Shown one piece after another: positions 61,886-64,000 of a stretch of 64,000 bases of DNA. The first letter of the stretch is position 1; each line of letters opens with the position of its first letter. Both the position numbers and the translations under genes were made by a program. The notes under the pieces are model-generated. The model was not told where the DNA came from. It did no database searches and saw only the letters and a program-made list of their open reading frames with translations. The stretch covers positions 6,750,501 to 6,814,500 of the forward strand of contig NZ_CP012831.1 in assembly GCF_001307275.1 (NCBI RefSeq), in the 5' to 3' direction. Source of the stretch: Pseudomonas fluorescens (GTDB lineage: Bacteria > Pseudomonadota > Gammaproteobacteria > Pseudomonadales > Pseudomonadaceae).

Positions 61886-63465
61886 GCACCGCACCTACCC
61901 GCTCCTACGCCGAGATTCGCCAGGCGTTGCTGAACCGTGAAGAACTGGCCCTTGTCGATGTCCGCGAAGAGGCCCCGTTCGCCGAAGGGCATCCGTTGTT
62001 CGCCGCCAATATTTCGCTGTCCAAGCTTGAGCTGGAGGTGTATTCGCGCATCCCGAGGCGCGATACCTCGGTGACGGTCTATGACAACGGCGAGGGTCTG
62101 GCGGGCATCGCGGTGCAGCGTTTGCAGGACCTGGGCTACATCGATGTCAGCGTGCTCGAGGGCGGCCTCGAGGGTTGGCGCAAGGCCGGCGGCGAGTTGT
62201 TCATCGACGTCAATGTGCCGAGCAAGGCCTTTGGTGAGCTGGTGGAAAACCAGCGTCATACACCTTCGTTGGCGGCGGAAGAGGTCCAGTCGTTGCTCGA
62301 CAGCGAAGCCGACGTGGTGGTGCTCGACGCCCGGCGGTTCGACGAATACCAGACCATGAGCATTCCCGGTGGCATCAGCGTGCCGGGGGCGGAACTGGTG
62401 TTGCGTGCTCGCGAACTCGCGCCAGACCCGACGACCCGCATCATCGTCAATTGCGCCGGGCGTACCCGTAGCATCATCGGCACCCAGTCGCTGATCAACG
62501 CGGGCATCGACAACCCGGTGGCCGCCCTGCGCAACGGCACCATCGGCTGGACCCTGGCCGGTCAAACCCTGGAGCACGGCCAGGCACGCCGCTTTGCCGT
62601 CACCGGCGAAGAACATCGAGACGTCGCCGCTCGCGATGCCCGCCGTGTCGCCGACCAGGCACTGGTCGGGCGCGCTACCCTCGCCGACCTGCATCGCTGG
62701 CAGCAGGAACCGACACGCAGTACCTACCTGTTCGATGTGCGTACTCCAGAAGAATTCGAAGCCGGCCACCTGCCCGCCTCGCGCTCCACCCCCGGTGGGC
62801 AACTGGTGCAGGAAACCGATCACTTCGCCAGTGTGCGCGGCGCGCGCCTGGTGCTGGTGGATGACGACGGCGTACGCGCCAATATGTCAGCCTCCTGGCT
62901 CGCGCAACTGGGTTGGGAGGTGCACGTGCTGGATGACCTGCAACCGGCGCACTTCAGTGAACAGGGCACCTGGAAAGCGCCGGTGCCTGCACCGCCGCAA
63001 GCCGAGGAAATCAGCCCCGGAACCCTTGAACAATGGCTGACCGAAGGTGACACCGTGGTGCTGGATTTCACCGGCAGCGCCAACTACGTCAAGCGCCACA
63101 TCCCCGGCGCCTGGTGGGTATTGCGCGCTCGGTTGAGCGACGCCTTGGCCAAGGTGCCACCGGCCCAACGCTATGTGCTGACGTGTGGCAGCAGCCAATT
63201 GGCCCGGCTGGCGGTCCCCGAAGTCGAGGCGCTGACCGGCAAGGACGTATTTCTGCTGCGCAGCGGCACGGCAGCATGGATCGCCGAGCAACGACCACTG
63301 GAGCACGGCGAAACCCGCCTGGCCTCGCCGCGCATCGACCGCTATCGCCGACCGTACGAGGGCACCGACAACCCACGGGAGGCCATGCAGGCCTACCTGG
63401 ATTGGGAGTACGGCCTGGTGGACCAACTGGCCCGCGACGGCACCCATGGTTTTTTCGTGATCTGA
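61882..63465 (+). CDS. Four-domain rhodanese (sulfurtransferase)
   Basis: 527 residues forming four rhodanese modules. The active-site loop carries cysteine in modules 2 (VNCAGRTR, C191) and 4 (LTCGSSQL, C435), but aspartate in place of cysteine in module 1 (YDNGEGL, D68) and module 3 (VDDDGVR, about D328). So active and inactive modules alternate. The P. aeruginosa neighbour of MDO (PA2603) is of the same length. It likely handles sulfane sulfur or sulfite released from thiol oxidation. ATGA overlap implies coupled translation with the dioxygenase. Confidence 0.92.
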   Translation: MSTAPTRSYAEIRQALLNREELALVDVREEAPFAEGHPLFAANISLSKLELEVYSRIPRRDTSVTVYDNGEGLAGIAVQRLQDLGYIDVSVLEGGLEGWRKAGGELFIDVNVPSKAFGELVENQRHTPSLAAEEVQSLLDSEADVVVLDARRFDEYQTMSIPGGISVPGAELVLRARELAPDPTTRIIVNCAGRTRSIIGTQSLINAGIDNPVAALRNGTIGWTLAGQTLEHGQARRFAVTGEEHRDVAARDARRVADQALVGRATLADLHRWQQEPTRSTYLFDVRTPEEFEAGHLPASRSTPGGQLVQETDHFASVRGARLVLVDDDGVRANMSASWLAQLGWEVHVLDDLQPAHFSEQGTWKAPVPAPPQAEEISPGTLEQWLTEGDTVVLDFTGSANYVKRHIPGAWWVLRARLSDALAKVPPAQRYVLTCGSSQLARLAVPEVEALTGKDVFLLRSGTAAWIAEQRPLEHGETRLASPRIDRYRRPYEGTDNPREAMQAYLDWEYGLVDQLARDGTHGFFVI

Positions 63466-63472
63466 ACCCGTA

Positions 63473-63493
63473 AGGGGTCGGTTGACCGGCCCC
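63473..63493 (+). terminator. Possible hairpin after the rhodanese gene
   Basis: GGGGTCGG and CCGGCCCC pair around TTGA with one G-U pair. No T-run follows, so termination is uncertain; it could be a pause or mRNA-stability element. Confidence 0.4.
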
Positions 63494-63516
63494 TGTCCAC
63501 ACCAGCCGACCCCTTC

Positions 63517-63560
63517 TCCAGGCGGAGGCGCTGAACGCAACACTCAGCCTGGAGCCTCCG
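63517..63560 (+). promoter_or_regulatory. Base-paired leader covering the ribosome-binding site of the next gene
   Basis: TCCAGGC (63517) can pair with GCCTGGA (63547-63553), and GGAGGC (63524) with GCCTCC (63554-63559). The pairings cross, so they are alternatives or a pseudoknot, and both involve the GGAG Shine-Dalgarno sequence ahead of ATG 63561. Confidence 0.3.
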
Positions 63561-64000
63561 ATGCGCCTGACTCTACCCCTGCTGTTGATCACCCTCGCCT
63601 TTGGCCCGGTCCATGCCGCCGACTTGCAGCCGCTGCGGGTCGCCAATCAGAAATCCACCATCAAGGCCTTGCTGGAAGTTTCCGGCGAGCTCAAGGAGGT
63701 GCCCTACGAGATCCAGTTTTCCGAGTTCCCCGCCGCCGCGCCGCTGGGCGAGGCGCTGAATGCCGGCGCCGTGGATATCGGCGCCCTGGGCGATGCGCCC
63801 TACGTATTCGCCCTGGGCGCGGGTGCGTCGCTCAAGGTGGTCAGCATCATTCATGCCGAGGGACGTAACACCACGGCCATCCTGGTGCCCAAGGACTCCC
63901 CCATCAAGCAAGTCGCCGACCTCAAGGGCAAGCGCATCGTCACCACGCGCGGCTCCATCGGGCATTACCTGGCGATCAAGGCCCTGCGCAGCGTAGGCCT
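63561..64000 (+). CDS. ABC-type aliphatic-sulfonate binding protein (partial, right edge)
   Basis: ATG 63561 with GGAGCC upstream; about 146 residues are visible before the window ends. A Sec signal (cut near VHAAD) is followed by a type II binding-protein pattern: EFPAAAPLGEALNAGAVDIGALGDAPY and LVPKDSPIKQVADLKGKRI (landmarks GAVDIGALGDAP and VADLKGKRI). This matches SsuA/TauA-type proteins and is a second sulfonate-type binding protein in the cluster. Downstream partners lie outside the window. Confidence 0.87.
   Translation, partial: MRLTLPLLLITLAFGPVHAADLQPLRVANQKSTIKALLEVSGELKEVPYEIQFSEFPAAAPLGEALNAGAVDIGALGDAPYVFALGAGASLKVVSIIHAEGRNTTAILVPKDSPIKQVADLKGKRIVTTRGSIGHYLAIKALRSVG

Overview
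The window reads as chromosomal DNA of a fluorescent-group Pseudomonas. It is GC-rich. It carries the short inverted repeats (core GTGGGAGCGAGC, TGCTCGCG) typical of that group's REP/REPIN elements, and its proteins closely resemble Pseudomonas families (YdiJ, OprD, VanA/VanB, the thiol dioxygenase with its rhodanese partner). I see no rRNA, tRNA, CRISPR array, insertion sequence or prophage. Nearly all of it is accessory catabolism: uptake, oxygenation and breakdown of small organic molecules, with one local regulator per block.

Layout. 1-7.2 kb: a partial Tat-exported PLP enzyme, a small secreted protein, a tandem REPIN array, a YdiJ-type flavin/iron-sulfur dehydrogenase with a divergent LysR gene, and a tandem EthD-domain protein. 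7.3-36.4 kb: a large catabolic island. From 31.6 down to 8.9 kb every gene lies on the minus strand, many overlapping by 1 to 14 bases. In transcription order they are: ring-cleavage-type VOC dioxygenase, small Rieske ferredoxin, FAD monooxygenase, an envelope module (DUF1302, DUF1329, YCF48-like, MMPL/RND), MFS transporter, two Rieske oxygenases and their VanB-type reductase, cupin, FAH-type hydrolase, SDR, cyclase, GntR and LysR regulators, OCD-family reductase, DHDPS-family lyase and aldehyde dehydrogenase. Flanking it are another FAD monooxygenase, a NahR-type LysR gene, an HBM-type chemoreceptor and an alpha/beta (C-C bond type) hydrolase. Together these look like a complete route for sensing, transporting and degrading a hydrophobic, probably methoxylated or acylated aromatic compound that I cannot identify.

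36.4-47.3 kb: an OPT transporter, YCII and PhnB-like proteins, an orphan periplasmic binding protein, an MFS transporter, and a sigma-54 unit. In that unit an AcoR-like activator faces a clear -24/-12 promoter ahead of Gfo/Idh dehydrogenase, hydroxypyruvate-isomerase-like and sugar-binding genes. 47.4-54.7 kb: a carboxylate cluster (OprD porin, acyl-CoA ligase, nitroreductase, AAHS transporter, AraC regulator, MaoC). 54.8-64 kb: organosulfur assimilation (Ssu-type ABC system, LLM monooxygenase, class II aldolase, LysR, 3-mercaptopropionate-type thiol dioxygenase, four-domain rhodanese, and a further ABC binding protein cut by the window edge).

Two regulatory layers recur. A-rich AAnAAnAA tracts, the known target type of Hfq/Crc catabolite repression, sit at the ribosome-binding sites of about a dozen catabolic genes in otherwise unrelated clusters. 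A three-block operator-like sequence with fixed spacing lies at three promoters around the NahR-type LysR gene. All starts were chosen by ribosome-binding site, overlap with the upstream gene, and family length.
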